From SAT2750 sp964476375 (GTDB lineage Bacteria; Planctomycetota; Planctomycetia; Pirellulales; Pirellulaceae), in contig CAYYZW010000015.1 of NCBI GenBank assembly GCA_964476375.1, positions 1 through 22,692 of the forward strand: a stretch of DNA of 22,692 bases, given 5' to 3'. This document shows positions 22,461 to 22,692 of the stretch, one piece after another. The position numbers were made by a program, and so were the translations under genes. Numbering within the stretch: the stretch's first letter is position 1; each line of letters starts with the position of its first letter. The notes below the pieces were generated by a model. The model saw only the letters and a list, made by a program, of their open reading frames with translations, was not told the origin of the DNA and did no database searches.

Positions 22461-22692
22461 GTGAGTAGCGAACAAGATCAACCTCAAACAGACACCGACG
22501 ATGTTGTCAGTGACGACCAGGGAGGGGCCGTCGCAGATGATGGCATCGTGGAGGATGCGCCCGCGGCGGGTATGCAAGACCCTGTTGCGGAGCAGCCAGG
22601 TGAGGCCATAGAGGAGCCGGCCGAGGAAGCCATAGAGGAGCCGGCCGAGGAAGCCATAGAGGAGCCGGCCGAGGAAGCCATAGAGGAGCCGG
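22461..22692 (+). CDS. nusG: Probable NusG N-terminal part, partial, acidic repeat extension
   Basis: The frame starts at a GTG with GAGGGG upstream and stays open to the window edge (77 codons visible). The call rests on position: in most bacteria the gene directly after secE is nusG, the transcription elongation factor that binds RNA polymerase. The visible part contains none of the NusG core. It is an acidic, low-complexity extension (MSSEQDQPQTDTDDVVSDDQ, then Glu/Ala/Pro-rich) that ends in an 8-residue repeat AIEEPAEE present at least three times plus a cut fourth copy. If the core follows, this is a NusG with a long acidic N-terminal tail. Another acidic protein inserted at this locus is the main alternative. 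Confidence 0.65.
   Translation, partial: MSSEQDQPQTDTDDVVSDDQGGAVADDGIVEDAPAAGMQDPVAEQPGEAIEEPAEEAIEEPAEEAIEEPAEEAIEEP
22605..22692 (+). repeat. 24 bp in-frame tandem repeat
   Basis: The unit GCCATAGAGGAGCCGGCC plus GAGGAA is repeated identically at 22605-22628, 22629-22652 and 22653-22676, with a fourth copy cut by the window end after 16 bases. Identity at the DNA level, including synonymous positions, points to recent slippage or recombination expansion. Each unit encodes Ala-Ile-Glu-Glu-Pro-Ala-Glu-Glu. Confidence 0.95.

Noticed and set aside
22484..22681. Minus-strand frame rich in MASSAGSS repeats
   Set aside because: It is the antisense of the acidic repeat region. The plus frame has a ribosome site and fits the secE-nusG order.
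22605..22692. Tandem repeat as a CRISPR array
   Set aside because: Units are contiguous with no spacers and are in frame inside a coding region.

Overview
The window looks like ordinary chromosome from a planctomycete (Planctomycetota), of moderate-to-high GC and with dense genes on both strands. The evidence is the EF-Tu switch I sequence KTVTIAV, the divergent MnmE-like GTPase, an Obg with a non-canonical G4 motif, and a sigma factor carrying extra helix-turn-helix modules. The species cannot be named from sequence reading alone. No insertion sequence, prophage, integrase, CRISPR array or rRNA is visible.

Left part (1-8218): larC (nickel-pincer cofactor synthesis, +) meets a DegT-type aminotransferase (-) tail to tail with a 28 bp overlap. 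Next come panB (pantothenate pathway, -), a secreted lysine/proline-tailed protein (+), a class I methyltransferase (-) that shares its stop-codon bases with the secreted protein, gap (glycolytic GAPDH, +) and an M3-family oligoendopeptidase (+).

Middle (8227-17189), all on the minus strand. In transcription order: a secreted protein of unknown function, a secreted LysM protein, rpmA (bL27), obg, coaX (type III pantothenate kinase), an MnmE-like GTPase, a secreted TPR protein and fxsA. obg, coaX and the MnmE-like gene are packed with an ATGA overlap or a 2 nt gap and look like one operon. A hairpin plus U-tract lies between rpmA and obg and may terminate or attenuate. panB and coaX both serve coenzyme A synthesis but lie in separate units.

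Right part (17190-22692), plus strand. A 517 bp AT-richer intergenic region leads into a structured leader and a sigma-70 family factor with several N-terminal DNA-binding modules. This is followed by a complex terminator-like RNA structure. The classic translation and secretion locus comes next: tRNA-Thr(TGT), tRNA-Tyr(GTA), tRNA-Gly(TCC), tRNA-Thr(GGT), tuf, tRNA-Trp(CCA), secE, then the start of what is by position nusG. The nusG-like reading frame opens with an acidic extension that runs into a 24 bp in-frame tandem repeat, cut by the window edge.

Most genes are housekeeping. The least explained items are the sigma factor with its structured leader, the structured RNA at 19471-19551, the reduced MnmE homologue, and the acidic repeat extension of the NusG-like protein.
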